Of a DNA stretch of 54,970 bases, positions 40,570 through 49,124 are shown one piece after another. Made by a program: the position numbers and the translations under genes. The notes beneath the pieces were generated by a model. The model ran no database searches and was not told the DNA's origin. It saw only the letters and a program-made list of their open reading frames with translations. This DNA is from Prevotella sp. HJM029. Lineage in GTDB: Bacteria > Bacteroidota > Bacteroidia > Bacteroidales > Bacteroidaceae. The stretch lies in NCBI RefSeq assembly GCF_000599605.1, contig NZ_KK082670.1, forward strand, positions 26,479 through 81,448. Reading direction: 5' to 3'. Each line of letters starts with the position of its first letter. The first letter of the stretch is position 1.

Positions 40570-40938
40570 TCAAATCATACGCCGCTCTATGGGATACACA
40601 ATGTAGAGAAGGACAAAAAGCCCCAAAAGAACACCTACATAAACAGAAAACATCGTAAACACATCCCAACAAAGTCTGTGCAAAAAGAATATACAACTGA
40701 GTATCTCCTTCAAAAAGAGCTCCCGCAACAGCGACCATATGGGTGTTAATAGCACATAAACCACAATGGCTATACTACATAACATTGTCCACACTGCCGA
40801 CAACCAACCCTCACGCGAAGGCGGAAGATGCTGTATCACTCGTGAAGAAAAGCCTTCGTTGACTACCGTTTGAGGCACCCGTTCTGTGAGAAATTGCTTC
40901 AATAAGCGTTCGTTTTGTTCGTTATCCATCATATCCAT
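40570..40938 (-). CDS. DUF5056-like membrane protein, probable anti-sigma partner
   Basis: The 122-residue protein has a soluble N-terminal 45 residues (QNERLLKQFLTERVPQ, FSSRVIQHLPP) and two hydrophobic segments (about 47-70 and 92-115). Short proteins of this layout (DUF5056) follow ECF sigma genes in Bacteroidota and are thought to hold the sigma factor at the membrane. Its start overlaps the sigma gene by 17 bases. Confidence 0.72.
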   Translation of the reverse strand: MDMMDNEQNERLLKQFLTERVPQTVVNEGFSSRVIQHLPPSREGWLSAVWTMLCSIAIVVYVLLTPIWSLLRELFLKEILSCIFFLHRLCWDVFTMFSVYVGVLLGLFVLLYIVYPIERRMI

Positions 40939-41461
40939 TTTGTTTTAAATAGGCCGTTAATTTATTCTTTCCACGCGACAAATGGCTCTTGATTGTTCCT
41001 TGCGCCATACCTGTTATCGTTGCTATCTGCTCAATGCTCTGTCCATCCACCAACTGCAAGGTGATGCAAAGGCGCTCGTTTGCAGAGAGCACCTGCATAG
41101 CCTGTTGCAAATCTAACCTCAATCCAGTGTGCAACGTTTCGCTACGATGCTGTGCTACGACTGAGGTGTCAATATCTTCTGTCATTTTTCGGCGCCGCAC
41201 ATCATCGTAGAATGTATTATAGGCAATGCGATAGAGCCAAGTTGAGAAACGCGAAAGTCCCTGAAAATGCGTGATGCTCACATAGGCTTTCACAAACGTT
41301 TCTTGCGCTAAATCGTCGCTCAGCGCCACGTCGCCACCCGTTTGCAGCAAAAAGAAGCGTCGAATAGGTGACTGGTATTTCACAACCAACTGATCAAAAG
41401 CCCGCCGGTTGTGAAACACAGCCACCTGTGTCACAAGTGCAATATCGTCGAAAGCCTTCAC
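40922..41461 (-). CDS. ECF RNA polymerase sigma factor
   Basis: The 179-residue protein has sigma region 2 (FDQLVVKYQSPIRRFFLLQ, DDLAQETFVKAYVSI, FSTWLYRIAYNTFYD) and region 4 (VDGQSIEQIATITGMAQGT, IKSHLSRGKNKL). It directs RNA polymerase to stress or envelope genes, whose identity is unknown. It lies in an operon of DUF6249, sigma and DUF5056, with 6 bases to the upstream gene. Confidence 0.92.
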   Translation of the reverse strand: MKAFDDIALVTQVAVFHNRRAFDQLVVKYQSPIRRFFLLQTGGDVALSDDLAQETFVKAYVSITHFQGLSRFSTWLYRIAYNTFYDDVRRRKMTEDIDTSVVAQHRSETLHTGLRLDLQQAMQVLSANERLCITLQLVDGQSIEQIATITGMAQGTIKSHLSRGKNKLTAYLKQNGYDG

Positions 41462-41467
41462 CTCGTT

Positions 41468-42226
41468 TTATATTTGCGGGTCAAATGCATCCTCTCCTTT
41501 TACCTCTTCGGCAGCCTTAGGGGTAGCATCGACAGGTTTTTCAGCAACAGGCGTCTCTGGCATACAGCTTTCAGCTTCATGTTGTCTCCGCGTACTACGT
41601 GCAATAACCAACTGACCTATACCCATAAACATCAACAAAGCGCCCACACCTGCCAATGCATCAATATTCAGACAGATAAATAAAACCATCAAGCCTGCAC
41701 CAATACAGATTTGCCGCACGCCTTTTTCCCATTGCCTTTGATTATAATGCCGATTCCACTTCTCAACGGTACCCATCGAACTTAAAGGATACCCTTTCTC
41801 CATTGCCATTTCTGTCAAACGCACATTGTCATTATGTCGTTTAATAAGATAGCGGATGATGAGGATGATAACTACAAATGGCAACACAAAAATCATGCAG
41901 AAAAGAAAGATGGCAAACAATGTCTCACCCAAATTATTACTCGAGAAAACGTCAGATGGGAATCCTAAATCATACAAAAGGCTGCCCGTATGGTCAACAT
42001 TCGCGTCTTTGCTCGTCTGCATTTTTGCTACAGCAAGCAAAGAATCCGATTCGTCCTCGGCTACATCAGTCGTGTCGGAGCAAGCTTCAACGCCCTCATC
42101 TTGCACTGCCTTAGCCTGTTTATTTACCATCTCTTGCTGCGGTGCCTTGTGATGCTTATGCGAGAAAGCCATCGCCATCGAAGCACATCCAAAAGCCAAA
42201 AAGGCTACAAATAAAATCTTCTTCAT
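41468..42226 (-). CDS. DUF6249 domain membrane protein
   Basis: The 252-residue protein has an N-terminal signal peptide (LFVAFLAFGCASMAMAFS), an acidic linker, a membrane segment near 105-130 (FAIFLFCMIFVLPFVVIILI), the conserved IRYLIKRHNDNVRLTEMAME motif of DUF6249, two more hydrophobic segments and an acidic C-terminal tail. The function is unknown. In Bacteroidota the family sits beside ECF sigma genes, as here, which suggests a role in sensing at the envelope. Confidence 0.85.
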   Translation of the reverse strand: MKKILFVAFLAFGCASMAMAFSHKHHKAPQQEMVNKQAKAVQDEGVEACSDTTDVAEDESDSLLAVAKMQTSKDANVDHTGSLLYDLGFPSDVFSSNNLGETLFAIFLFCMIFVLPFVVIILIIRYLIKRHNDNVRLTEMAMEKGYPLSSMGTVEKWNRHYNQRQWEKGVRQICIGAGLMVLFICLNIDALAGVGALLMFMGIGQLVIARSTRRQHEAESCMPETPVAEKPVDATPKAAEEVKGEDAFDPQI

Positions 42227-42281
42227 ACCATTTTATTTTTGAGTTTCTTTTTGCTGGTTTGACGAAACCTATGAATGTTTA

Positions 42282-42313
42282 GTTGCAAAGGAACGAAAAA
42301 ATTTTTAATTTTG
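42282..42313 (+). promoter_or_regulatory. Promoter of the rsmF-type gene
   Basis: GTTG (42282-42285), a 20-nt spacer and TAATTTTG (42306-42313) resemble the consensus closely. The RNA would start about ten bases before the ATG at 42331, ruling out the longer frame that begins at 42283. Confidence 0.65.
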
Positions 42314-42330
42314 CATGCAATAGCAACACA

Positions 42331-43629
42331 ATGAAGATGCAACTTCCCTACGATTTCATTCATTCTACTCGCCAACTCATTGGTGAAACGCTCTATGCCA
42401 CATTAGAAGCTGGGCTCAGCACCAATCCCTTAGTGAGCATTCGCCTCAACCCTTTCAAACTCAAAACGGGTACTTTTGCTGTGCATGGCGCTGAAAGTCC
42501 TGTGCCATGGTGCCCCAATGGCTTCTATTTGGCCGAGCGACCCAACTTCACTTTCGACCCCATGCTGCATCAAGGGCTTTACTATGTGCAGGAGGCGGCT
42601 TCGATGTTTATCGATTATGTGGTGCGCAATGTGGTTCAACAACCCATACGCATGCTTGACCTTTGTGCGGCACCTGGTGGAAAATCGACCTGCGCCTATA
42701 GTGCGTTGCCTACGGGAAGCGTGCTCTTCAGCAACGAACCAATGCGCCAACGGGCACAGGTATTGAACGAGAACATCCTGAAATTTGGCGTGCCCCATTG
42801 CTTCGTTACGAACAACTATGCACGCGATTACCAAAAGAGTCGTTTACTGTTCGATGTCGTTTTAGCCGATGTGCCCTGCTCTGGAGAAGGCATGTTTCGC
42901 AAAGATGCGGGTGCCATTGCCGATTGGACCCTTGCAAAAGTAGCCGAATGTACGGCTTTACAGCGCAAAATCATCACAGACATCTGGCCCTGTCTCAAGC
43001 CCAATGGCCTGCTAATCTACTCCACTTGCACCTTCAATGCACACGAGAACGAGGAGAATGTGGCGTGGATTGCCGAACACTTAGGGGCTGACTTCATTTC
43101 TATTCCTGTACCTAAAGCATGGCACATCACGGGAAGTCTCATCGACAACCATCCTGTCTATCGTTTCATTCCTGGTAAAACCCAAGGTGAGGGGTTGTTC
43201 ATGGCCATCCTACGCAAACGCAACACATCCGAAACAGAGGGTGTCTTTGCCGAAAGTTATGCGCAACAGCCCATTTCTCCTAAAGCCTTAGCTGCCCTCA
43301 ATGTGCTCTCACATGGTACGTTGCCCGATGAAATCAAGGGAAAGACGGTGCTACCTCATCAGTCGAAAGCACTTTCAATACAATTCGACACTGCGGCATT
43401 CCCACAGATTTCGGTGTCTTATGCCCAAGCCATTGCTTATCTCCGAGGCGAGGCACTCACTCTTCCTACCGATACACCGCGCGGCATCGTGGTGCTTTTC
43501 TACGAAAATTGTCCTTTAGGGTTCGTAAAAAATGTGGGCAACCGCGCCAACAATCTCTATCCACAAGCGTGGAAAATTAAAAGCACACACCTACCCGACA
43601 CGCCGCCATGTATCATTCAACACAGGTAA
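42331..43629 (+). CDS. 16S rRNA (cytosine-C5) methyltransferase, RsmF/NOL1-NOP2-Sun type
   Basis: The start MKMQLPYDFIHSTRQLIGE follows the promoter. The 432-residue enzyme has the SAM-binding motif DLCAAPGGKS near residue 110, LADVPCSGEGMF near 183 with one of the two catalytic cysteines, and IYSTCTFNAHENEENV near 230 with the other. The C-terminal part is the RNA-binding domain typical of RsmF. It methylates a cytosine in 16S rRNA. The folA gene begins inside its last 22 bases. Confidence 0.9.
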   Translation: MKMQLPYDFIHSTRQLIGETLYATLEAGLSTNPLVSIRLNPFKLKTGTFAVHGAESPVPWCPNGFYLAERPNFTFDPMLHQGLYYVQEAASMFIDYVVRNVVQQPIRMLDLCAAPGGKSTCAYSALPTGSVLFSNEPMRQRAQVLNENILKFGVPHCFVTNNYARDYQKSRLLFDVVLADVPCSGEGMFRKDAGAIADWTLAKVAECTALQRKIITDIWPCLKPNGLLIYSTCTFNAHENEENVAWIAEHLGADFISIPVPKAWHITGSLIDNHPVYRFIPGKTQGEGLFMAILRKRNTSETEGVFAESYAQQPISPKALAALNVLSHGTLPDEIKGKTVLPHQSKALSIQFDTAAFPQISVSYAQAIAYLRGEALTLPTDTPRGIVVLFYENCPLGFVKNVGNRANNLYPQAWKIKSTHLPDTPPCIIQHR

Positions 43630-44096
43630 ATCTGATTGCTGCTGTGGCTAAAAACCGCGCCATCGGCTATCAAAATCAATTATTGTTTCATATCGAAGCC
43701 GACTTGAAACGCTTTAAAGCTCTCACCCTTCACCATCCCATCATCATGGGTAGACACACCTTTCTCTCGCTACCTCACGGACCACTTCTGCAGCGAAAAA
43801 ACATTGTTTTAAGCCAAACAGTTCCTGCTTTTGACGGCTGCGAAGTGGCAACCTCATTAGAAGCTGCACTGCAACTATGTGCTCATGCCCCCGAAGTGTT
43901 CATCATTGGCGGCGCATCTGTTTATCAACAAGCCATGCCCTTTGCCGACAAACTCTATCTTACAGAGGTCGATGTCACTCCAAAACAAGCCGATGCTTTC
44001 TTCCCTTCCTTCACCGATTGGGTGCTCATCAACCAAGAATATTTCCCTAAAACACCCACATCACCAGCATTCTCCTTCAACATTTATAAAAAATAA
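43608..44096 (+). CDS. folA: Dihydrofolate reductase
   Basis: The 162-residue protein shows the DHFR motifs NLIAAVAKNRAIGYQNQLLF, the ADLKRFKALT helix, IIMGRHTFLSLP, NIVLSQ, EVFIIGGASVYQQAMPFAD and LTEVD. The catalytic acidic residue after LLFHI is Glu. It reduces dihydrofolate to tetrahydrofolate and is the target of trimethoprim. It starts inside the previous gene, so the two are coupled. The loop SLPHGPLLQR is a little different from the more usual FPGKPLPGR-type sequence. The 257 bases after it (44097-44353) hold nothing recognisable. Confidence 0.93.
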   Translation: MYHSTQVNLIAAVAKNRAIGYQNQLLFHIEADLKRFKALTLHHPIIMGRHTFLSLPHGPLLQRKNIVLSQTVPAFDGCEVATSLEAALQLCAHAPEVFIIGGASVYQQAMPFADKLYLTEVDVTPKQADAFFPSFTDWVLINQEYFPKTPTSPAFSFNIYKK

Positions 44097-44353
44097 GGGC
44101 GTTATTCTATCTGCTATTTCATAATTTTATTCGTATAGGTTTTATCTCCATAAATAGATTCATCTGAGTCTAAATACGATTATCGCTAATCACCTGCACA
44201 ACACAAACTATTCTTTAGCATGATTCTATAGAAATAGCCATTCGAAAGACTATGCGTTTTGCACATTAACCTTTCAAATGGCCACTCATACGATGCCCCA
44301 TTCGCCTTCTTTTTGCTATAATAGAAGGTGGACAGGAGATAATTGATTAAATC

Positions 44354-44863
44354 TTATTCTGCTACTTCATCTTCACCTTCTTCTGCTTCGTCGTCTACTT
44401 CCATTTTATCAACGGGCAACTGACGATCAAAAATCACATCAAAAGAAATAATGGTTTCACTACGTTGCAAGCCCAATGGTTGCAATTTATCGTGAATAAG
44501 TTGCATCAGATGCTGATTATTATGAGCATAAAGCTTAATGAAAAGATCCATTCCACCTGTAGTGGTGTGACATTCCACTACCTCTGGAACCTGTTTTAAC
44601 GCCTCCACAACAGCATCATGACGCTCGGGTTCGCGCAAATAAAGTGCCACATAGGCACAGGTTTCATACCCTATTTTCACAGGGTCAACAACAAACTGTG
44701 AGCCTTTCAGTACGCCTAAAGTCGTCAGTTTCTGCACACGTTGGTGAATAGCTGCACCACTCACATTACAAGCACGCGCTACTTCAAGAAATGGTGTACG
44801 CGCATCCTCCGAGATTAGCTTGAGGATTTTCTTATCTAATTCGTCTAAATAATGATGTGACAT
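44354..44863 (-). CDS. Lrp/AsnC family transcriptional regulator
   Basis: MSHHYLDELDKKILKLISED at 44863 is the usual start; the frame is open 11 codons further but that part would lie in the promoter. The 169-residue protein has an AsnC-type HTH (FLEVARACNVSGAAIHQRVQKL) and an alpha/beta ligand domain (VALYLREPERHDAVVEALKQ, TGGMDLFIKLYAHN), with an unusual acidic C-terminal tail (DDEAEEGEDEVAE). It probably senses an amino acid and regulates itself through the palindrome at its start site. Confidence 0.9.
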   Translation of the reverse strand: MSHHYLDELDKKILKLISEDARTPFLEVARACNVSGAAIHQRVQKLTTLGVLKGSQFVVDPVKIGYETCAYVALYLREPERHDAVVEALKQVPEVVECHTTTGGMDLFIKLYAHNNQHLMQLIHDKLQPLGLQRSETIISFDVIFDRQLPVDKMEVDDEAEEGEDEVAE

Positions 44864-44874
44864 AAGACCTATTA

Positions 44875-44915
44875 ATTTGCATGCAAATATAATCATTTTC
44901 TTTGATTATTACAAA
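44875..44915 (-). promoter_or_regulatory. Lrp-type promoter with a 14-bp palindrome at the start site
   Basis: On the minus strand TTTG (44912-44915), 20 nt, and TATATTTG (44884-44891) make an excellent promoter. The perfect palindrome ATTTGCATGCAAAT (44875-44888) overlaps the downstream box and the RNA start, an ideal place for autorepression by the Lrp protein. Confidence 0.75.
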
Positions 44916-44933
44916 GAAAACAATATTTTTGTA

Positions 44934-45431
44934 TTAATCTATCACCAATTTTACTTTTTTCGTAGGACTTTCTGTTGCCGAATAGCTTACTTTTAACGCT
45001 TTAGCTTGCCGCAAAGCTTGCTTTACCGCTTGGACAACTACCATTTTCGTATCTCGATCGGCCTTAATAGAAACAACCATCCGCTGCTGGTCTTCAGGCA
45101 ACATACGTGCCCTATCGGCTGAAATATAATCCACTATATCTGCTGGAGATATATACTTGTCATTCATCTGAATACACGATCCCTCAAAAATCAATGCAGA
45201 AGGGGGCGTCTTTCCTGGGACTGGTTTCCCGATATGAATATAAATCACTGCCGACTTCTTTACTAAACGCGACAACTCTCGCCCTTGTGGCACCCGATAA
45301 GTCACCTTAAGGGTTTCTGTACGCATATGCGTAACAATCATAAAGAAAAACAAAACTGAGAAAATCAAATCAGGAAGTGAGGCCGTGTTAAGTCCTGGAA
45401 CTTCGTGTTTTGATGGGTGGAATCTACTCAT
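44934..45431 (-). CDS. ExbD/TolR-type biopolymer transport protein 2
   Basis: The 165-residue protein has a cytoplasmic N-terminus (HPSKHEVPGLNTASLPDLIF), one membrane helix (IFSVLFFFMIVTH) with the proton-channel aspartate (LPDLIF), and a periplasmic domain. It works with ExbB and TonB to energise outer-membrane transporters. It is the last gene of the operon and overlaps ExbD 1 by 4 bases. Two ExbD copies in one operon are common in Bacteroidota. Confidence 0.9.
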   Translation of the reverse strand: MSRFHPSKHEVPGLNTASLPDLIFSVLFFFMIVTHMRTETLKVTYRVPQGRELSRLVKKSAVIYIHIGKPVPGKTPPSALIFEGSCIQMNDKYISPADIVDYISADRARMLPEDQQRMVVSIKADRDTKMVVVQAVKQALRQAKALKVSYSATESPTKKVKLVID

Positions 45432-45955
45432 AGCTGCTCCTCCTTCACTTTGTTCTGATAGGTTTCACTCACACGTTGCGGGCAAAGTTCACGAATCTTT
45501 TCCCGTTGTGGCGGTGTCAACAAAGCGTAATGCTGATGAAACAAACGTAGAGCGCTGTCATCACGCCATTGCTTATAAGCCTCAGCTAAGGCATCTTGCA
45601 ATTGAAAATAAGCATCATAGGTGGCCGATGCGGGCACTTCTATGGTAATAAGGTGTGCAGCACCACGCGACGAGATAAATTGATAAATATGTTGTTGCAA
45701 CAATCTTTGCTCCACAACCTTTCCATCCAACGACACCTTATTTTCGGGAGTTAATACCACCTGTAGCAGTCTTTCACGCTGAATGGGCGTTTCATCTTGC
45801 TCTTTTTCCACAGCCAAAGGTGGTAATTGACGTGACAAACCTTTGTCGATATCCATTGACGATGCCACCAAAAAGAATATCAACAACATAAATGAGATGT
45901 CGGCTGTTGACGTGGTATTGAGCCCCGGAACTTGATGTTTTCTGCGCCTGAACAT
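45428..45955 (-). CDS. ExbD/TolR-type biopolymer transport protein 1
   Basis: MFRRRKHQVPGLNTTSTADI at 45955 is the authentic start; the longer frame overlaps the upstream gene by 120 bases. The 175-residue protein has the membrane helix ISFMLLIFFLVAS preceded by the essential aspartate (TADI). The start overlaps the upstream stop by one base (TAATG). It forms the ExbBD proton channel with ExbB and the second ExbD. Confidence 0.9.
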   Translation of the reverse strand: MFRRRKHQVPGLNTTSTADISFMLLIFFLVASSMDIDKGLSRQLPPLAVEKEQDETPIQRERLLQVVLTPENKVSLDGKVVEQRLLQQHIYQFISSRGAAHLITIEVPASATYDAYFQLQDALAEAYKQWRDDSALRLFHQHYALLTPPQREKIRELCPQRVSETYQNKVKEEQL

Positions 45956-46479
45956 TAGCTTCTTTTTGCCTTTCGATAATATTTCGTCGCCCCATAGATG
46001 ACACATCCCACAGCAACAAGCAACAATATCGCTGCAGAATAAACAAACATATCGGCTACCTTGAGCCACCACCAATCATGGAAGGGCTCGCCATTGATAC
46101 GCATTGATTGAGAAGACCCCACAACAAACGATAAAACTACAACTGCGAGTGTGCCATAGACGACGCACTGTTCCAGCCGACGCACAGGCACATTGTTCTC
46201 CAATCCATTGGCTTTACCTCGATGAAGGCGCAAACTACGTCCTATGGTTACAATGGAAAGCACAACCGACAAGACCACCAACAAGCCCATCAACAACAAT
46301 AAGAGATTGGTAAAGAGCGGTGCATTGAAATCGGCATTCTCTTCAAATGGTTGATGAAACCCCACCAAATAGAAGAGTGCAAACACGACGACAGCAATGC
46401 CAATAAACCCATAGAGCACACGCTGTGTGAGCCATTCCGTGGGCTTTTTGCGCAACGTTTGAAAGTTAAAGCGACCCAT
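45955..46479 (-). CDS. Four-helix membrane protein in the exb operon, unknown function
   Basis: The 174-residue protein has four hydrophobic segments (about residues 21-43, 55-80, 102-122, 140-162) and no recognised family. It overlaps the exbB gene at its start by 14 bases and the exbD gene at its end by 1, so it is a fixed part of the operon. It is probably an accessory subunit of the ExbBD-TonB system; this is inference from location. Confidence 0.7.
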   Translation of the reverse strand: MGRFNFQTLRKKPTEWLTQRVLYGFIGIAVVVFALFYLVGFHQPFEENADFNAPLFTNLLLLLMGLLVVLSVVLSIVTIGRSLRLHRGKANGLENNVPVRRLEQCVVYGTLAVVVLSFVVGSSQSMRINGEPFHDWWWLKVADMFVYSAAILLLVAVGCVIYGATKYYRKAKRS

Positions 46480-47344
46480 GTTTGACTTTATATTTCACCA
46501 AACTATCTAATAACGAAATAGCACTCTCCTCCATCTGTGCGGTGAGATGCTCAATCTTCGAGAGGATATAATTGTAGAAAATCTGCAAAATCAAGGCTAC
46601 AATAATACCAAAGATTGTCGTGATGAGTGCCACTTTCATACCCGATGCCACAATAGTTGGACTAATGTCGCCTGCCATTTGAATCTGGTCAAAGGCCATG
46701 ACCATACCAATCACCGTACCCAAGAATCCCAAAGATGGTGCCATTGCAATGAAAAGCGTAATCCACGAACAGCCTTTTTCTAGATTAGCGGCCTGCACAG
46801 AGCCATAAGAAACAATAGAACGCTCGATATTATCGATGGATTCCTCCACTCGCTCTAACCCCTGATAGCAAATGGATGCTACCGGGCCACGCGTCTCTCG
46901 GCATAATGTTTTTGCTCCTTCTACATCGTCTTTGGCAATCATTTCATCCAAACGCGCCATAAACCTCTTGGCATTAATTTCAGAAAGGCTCAAATAAAGG
47001 ATACGCTCTATGCAGAAAGCTAAACCGATGACCAAAGCCAAAGCCACTAAAGACATGAAACCAGCATTACCTTCAATGAACTTTGTTTTCAACGATTGAT
47101 GAAAGCTTTCACCATCGCTCGTGTCAGCCACTAACGCATTTTCCTTCGCGGTAGCGGTATCAAACTGTGCCGAAAGTGAGTCGTCGGCTGCATCAACACT
47201 GTCTTTTTGCGCGGCACTCACTCGATGAGTAACCGGCTTTGCAACAGATTTCGTGGGGTTTTGTTGTGCCCATCCTGTGGCCACACCAACCAATATCAAC
47301 AACCATAAAAGGGCCATTCGTGCCCTAAAGAATCTTTTTATCAT
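46466..47344 (-). CDS. exbB: ExbB/TolQ/MotA-type proton channel protein
   Basis: The 292-residue protein has an extra N-terminal hydrophobic segment like a signal sequence (ALLWLLILVGVATGWAQQ), a Ser/Ala/Asp-rich linker (about 35-85), and the ExbB core with three membrane helices: LVALALVIGLAFCIERILYL, then ERSIVSYGSVQAANLEKGC, and PSLGFLGTVIGMVMAFDQI with ALITTIFGIIVALILQIFYNYI. It conducts protons to power TonB. The start overlaps the tatD stop by 4 bases. Confidence 0.9.
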   Translation of the reverse strand: MIKRFFRARMALLWLLILVGVATGWAQQNPTKSVAKPVTHRVSAAQKDSVDAADDSLSAQFDTATAKENALVADTSDGESFHQSLKTKFIEGNAGFMSLVALALVIGLAFCIERILYLSLSEINAKRFMARLDEMIAKDDVEGAKTLCRETRGPVASICYQGLERVEESIDNIERSIVSYGSVQAANLEKGCSWITLFIAMAPSLGFLGTVIGMVMAFDQIQMAGDISPTIVASGMKVALITTIFGIIVALILQIFYNYILSKIEHLTAQMEESAISLLDSLVKYKVKHGSL

Positions 47345-48129
47345 GATTTTTCTTTTAATTTCTGAAACAAACGCTGCACATTTTCCTCTGTCACAGCAGC
47401 CACTTCTTCGGGCGAAACACCATAACTTGCAGCCAACTGCAACAACACTTCCCGCACAAAAGCACTTTCGTTGCGCTCACCACGATGCGGAACAGGCGCC
47501 ATATAAGGGCTGTCGGTCTCTAAGACAAGACGATTAAGCGGAACAGCAGCGGGCAAATCTTCCCGCAGATGGCTACTCTTAAAGGTCAATACCCCTCCAA
47601 TACCCAACAGGAAACGATCAAACTGCAGCAATTGTTGCGCCTCTTTTTGATTGCCCGTGAAGCAATGAAAGATACCACCCACCAAGTCCTTCTCATACTT
47701 TTTCAAGATAGGTACCATTTCATTTTGCGCCTTCCGACAATGAATCACCAAAGGCAACTGCCATTCTACAGCCCACTCCACTTGCGTCTCGAAGGCCAAC
47801 AGTTGCTCCTTTTCATAGGTTCTTTCCCAATAAAAGTCAAGTCCTATCTCGCCAACGGCAATAAAAGGGGCATCATGAAAGCGCGCTTTCAATAACGAGA
47901 GCTGCTCCTTCCAATCACTTTTCACCGCTTCAGGATGCAAACCTATCATCGGAAAAGCATAACCTTTATAGGTGTTGCACAAGGCAATGATGCCACCAAT
48001 GGAGGACAAGTCAACCGCAGGAATGAGCACACGTGCCACACCTGCAGCTTTTGCACGGCTGATTACATCGGGCAAATCGTTGCGAAATTCCTCGCCATCT
48101 AAATGGGTATGTGTGTCTGTAAAGTGCAT
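47341..48129 (-). CDS. TatD family metal-dependent hydrolase
   Basis: The 262-residue protein starts FTDTHTHLDGEEF with the metal-binding H-x-H, and has GEIGLDFYW, the VIHCRKAQ motif, GIFHCFTG and LETDSPYM. TatD enzymes are 3'-5' DNases or deoxyribonucleases acting on damaged DNA. It sits between the prenyl synthase and exbB genes and overlaps the latter. Confidence 0.93.
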   Translation of the reverse strand: MHFTDTHTHLDGEEFRNDLPDVISRAKAAGVARVLIPAVDLSSIGGIIALCNTYKGYAFPMIGLHPEAVKSDWKEQLSLLKARFHDAPFIAVGEIGLDFYWERTYEKEQLLAFETQVEWAVEWQLPLVIHCRKAQNEMVPILKKYEKDLVGGIFHCFTGNQKEAQQLLQFDRFLLGIGGVLTFKSSHLREDLPAAVPLNRLVLETDSPYMAPVPHRGERNESAFVREVLLQLAASYGVSPEEVAAVTEENVQRLFQKLKEKS

Positions 48130-48151
48130 TTTTGTATTTACTCCCTACATC

Positions 48152-49123
48152 TTAATAAGCACGATTCATCATTTGCAAAGCATATTGGCGCAGCTCTTGC
48201 TTGCGTTGCTCATCGACATTGACCGCATCTAAATATTGCTTGCTCCGCTGAAAATATTCGTTTATCTTGGCTTGTGCCAACTGATCAATACCTATTTCAT
48301 TATAGAGTTGTGTCACAGCCGCCACCTTTTCTGCTGGCTGTGCATCGGGATGGTGCACCCATTGCTGCAACTGCGCCCGCTGTTGTGCATTGGCTCGGCT
48401 AAACGCATTAATCAACATATACGTTTTTTTATTACTCATGATGTCGCCGCCAATGGTCTTCCCAAACACTTTGGGGTCGCCATAGACATCTAAATAATCG
48501 TCTTGCAACTGAAAAGCCAAACCAATTTGCTCGCCAAATTTATAGAGATTTTCCTGGTCTTCCGTGGGAGCTTCGCCCAAGATGGCACCCATCTTCAGCG
48601 CACAAGCCAAAAGAACACTCGTTTTGAGCCTGATCATCTCGATGTATTCTGCCTCGGTTACATCATCGCGTTGCTCAAAATCCATGTCATATTGCTGTCC
48701 TTCGCCAATCTCTAAAGCCGTTTCTGTAAACACTTTCAGCACCGATGCCAAATGCTTTGCAGGACATTGTGCAATACGTTCATAAGCCAACACCAACATC
48801 GAATCGCCGCTTAAGATGGCCGCATTGGCATTCCATTTACAATGAACCGTAGGCTTTCCACGCCGCATTTCGGCATGATCCATCAAATCATCGTGCAACA
48901 AGGTGTAGTTATGATAGGTCTCTATGCCACAAGCGGGCATCAAAACTTGCTCGTAATCCTCGCCATACAGCCCATAACCCAACAACATCAACACGGGTCT
49001 GATGCGCTTTCCGCCCATGGATAACACATATTTCACGGGTGCATAAAGCTCGGAAGGTTTGCGCTCATAAGGCAAATGGTCAATGAATTGATTTACCTTC
49101 GTTAAAAGTTCTGCTGCATTCAT
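48152..49123 (-). CDS. Polyprenyl synthetase (short-chain trans-prenyltransferase)
   Basis: The 323-residue protein has the first aspartate-rich motif DDLMDHAEMRRGKPT and the second, LQDDYLDVYGD, flanked by GGKRIRPVLMLLGYG and KTIGGDIMSNKKTYM. It condenses IPP with allylic diphosphates to farnesyl or longer diphosphate for isoprenoid and quinone synthesis; product length is not clear. It lies 1 base after the tonB stop, within the operon. Confidence 0.92.
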   Translation of the reverse strand: MNAAELLTKVNQFIDHLPYERKPSELYAPVKYVLSMGGKRIRPVLMLLGYGLYGEDYEQVLMPACGIETYHNYTLLHDDLMDHAEMRRGKPTVHCKWNANAAILSGDSMLVLAYERIAQCPAKHLASVLKVFTETALEIGEGQQYDMDFEQRDDVTEAEYIEMIRLKTSVLLACALKMGAILGEAPTEDQENLYKFGEQIGLAFQLQDDYLDVYGDPKVFGKTIGGDIMSNKKTYMLINAFSRANAQQRAQLQQWVHHPDAQPAEKVAAVTQLYNEIGIDQLAQAKINEYFQRSKQYLDAVNVDEQRKQELRQYALQMMNRAY

Positions 49124-49124
49124 C

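Noticed and set aside
40475-40749. Overlapping frames of 87 and 89 codons near the DUF5056 gene
   Set aside because: They overlap a better supported membrane-protein gene that is coupled to the sigma factor and show no family pattern.
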